From positions 1 to 6,355 of the forward strand of contig DAOUOU010000162.1 of NCBI GenBank assembly GCA_030626465.1: 6,355 nt of DNA, in the 5' to 3' direction. Shown here one piece after another: positions 6,197 to 6,355 of the stretch. How positions within the stretch are numbered: the first letter of the stretch is position 1; every line of letters starts with the position of its first letter. The stretch comes from Bacteroidales bacterium (lineage in GTDB: Bacteria > Bacteroidota > Bacteroidia > Bacteroidales > UBA10428). Made by a program: the position numbers and the translations under genes. Under the pieces are notes generated by a model. It was not told the DNA's origin and did no database searches. It saw only the letters and a list, made by a program, of their open reading frames with translations.

Positions 6197-6355
6197 ATGA
6201 AATTGTTACAATTGATAGTCCTTACAACGTTTATTCTGTTGACTGCAAACAAAACCCAGGCTCAGAAAGAAATATTTATTAAGCAGATTGAATTCAGGCT
6301 GAATGCTATCAGTGATATAGATTATGAGAATGAGTATTTTATAACATTAAAATTG
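6197..6355 (+). CDS. Exported protein, N-terminal fragment cut by the window edge
   Basis: Fifty-three codons are open to the right edge. The start is a typical Sec signal peptide (MKLLQLIVLTTFILLTANKT, then QAQ) with probable cleavage after Ala22 (KTQA before QKE), which supports both the frame and the start. No lipobox is present. The mature part seen so far (residues 23-53) is charged and includes EFRLNAISDIDYENEYF (32-48). This is too little to assign a family. It follows the secreted HEAT-like gene by 78 nt on the same strand, so the two may be co-transcribed. No TAnnTTTG box was found in the gap. Confidence 0.7.
   Translation, partial: MKLLQLIVLTTFILLTANKTQAQKEIFIKQIEFRLNAISDIDYENEYFITLKL

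Overview
The window looks like a chromosomal segment from a Bacteroidetes bacterium, probably of the order Bacteroidales. It is AT-rich, Shine-Dalgarno sequences are weak or replaced by A-rich leaders, one exact TAnnTTTG promoter box is visible, and the V-type ATPase genes run E, DUF2764, A, B. That gene order is characteristic of the vacuolar-type ATPases of Bacteroidetes, spirochaetes and chlamydiae. No RNA gene, mobile element or CRISPR array is visible. The assignment rests on reading alone; no database search was made.

Region 1 (1-4312, minus strand) is the promoter-proximal half of a V-type ATPase operon. Transcription enters at subunit E (peripheral stalk), then passes a DUF2764 protein 2 nt later, catalytic subunit A 20 nt later, and nucleotide-binding subunit B 36 nt later. 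Subunit B runs off the left edge. Subunits D, I and K would be expected beyond that edge. E anchors the stator and A/B form the hexameric ATPase head. The DUF2764 protein carries residue patterns that resemble subunit C (the AC39/d family), the adaptor between the rotor ring and the central shaft. No separate G or F gene lies in the visible part.

Region 2 (4313-5149, minus strand) starts with a 273-nt leader in front of the ATPase operon. Then come two small lipoprotein genes on the same strand: a 107-residue lipoprotein with a heavy-metal-associated (HMA) domain, and upstream of it a 52-residue lipoprotein with a CxC pair and a lysine-rich tail. The second is short enough to be missed by ordinary gene calling. 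They may form a small envelope metal-binding unit, but this is inference. A 9-bp inverted repeat brackets the start codon of the 52-residue gene.

Region 3 (5150-6355, plus strand) is divergent. It has a Bacteroidetes-type promoter box, a 259-residue secreted helical (HEAT-like) protein of unknown role, and the first 53 codons of another secreted protein cut by the right edge. Most of the window is conventional. The points most worth a second look are the DUF2764/subunit C resemblance, the unannotated CxC lipoprotein, and the inverted repeat around its start.
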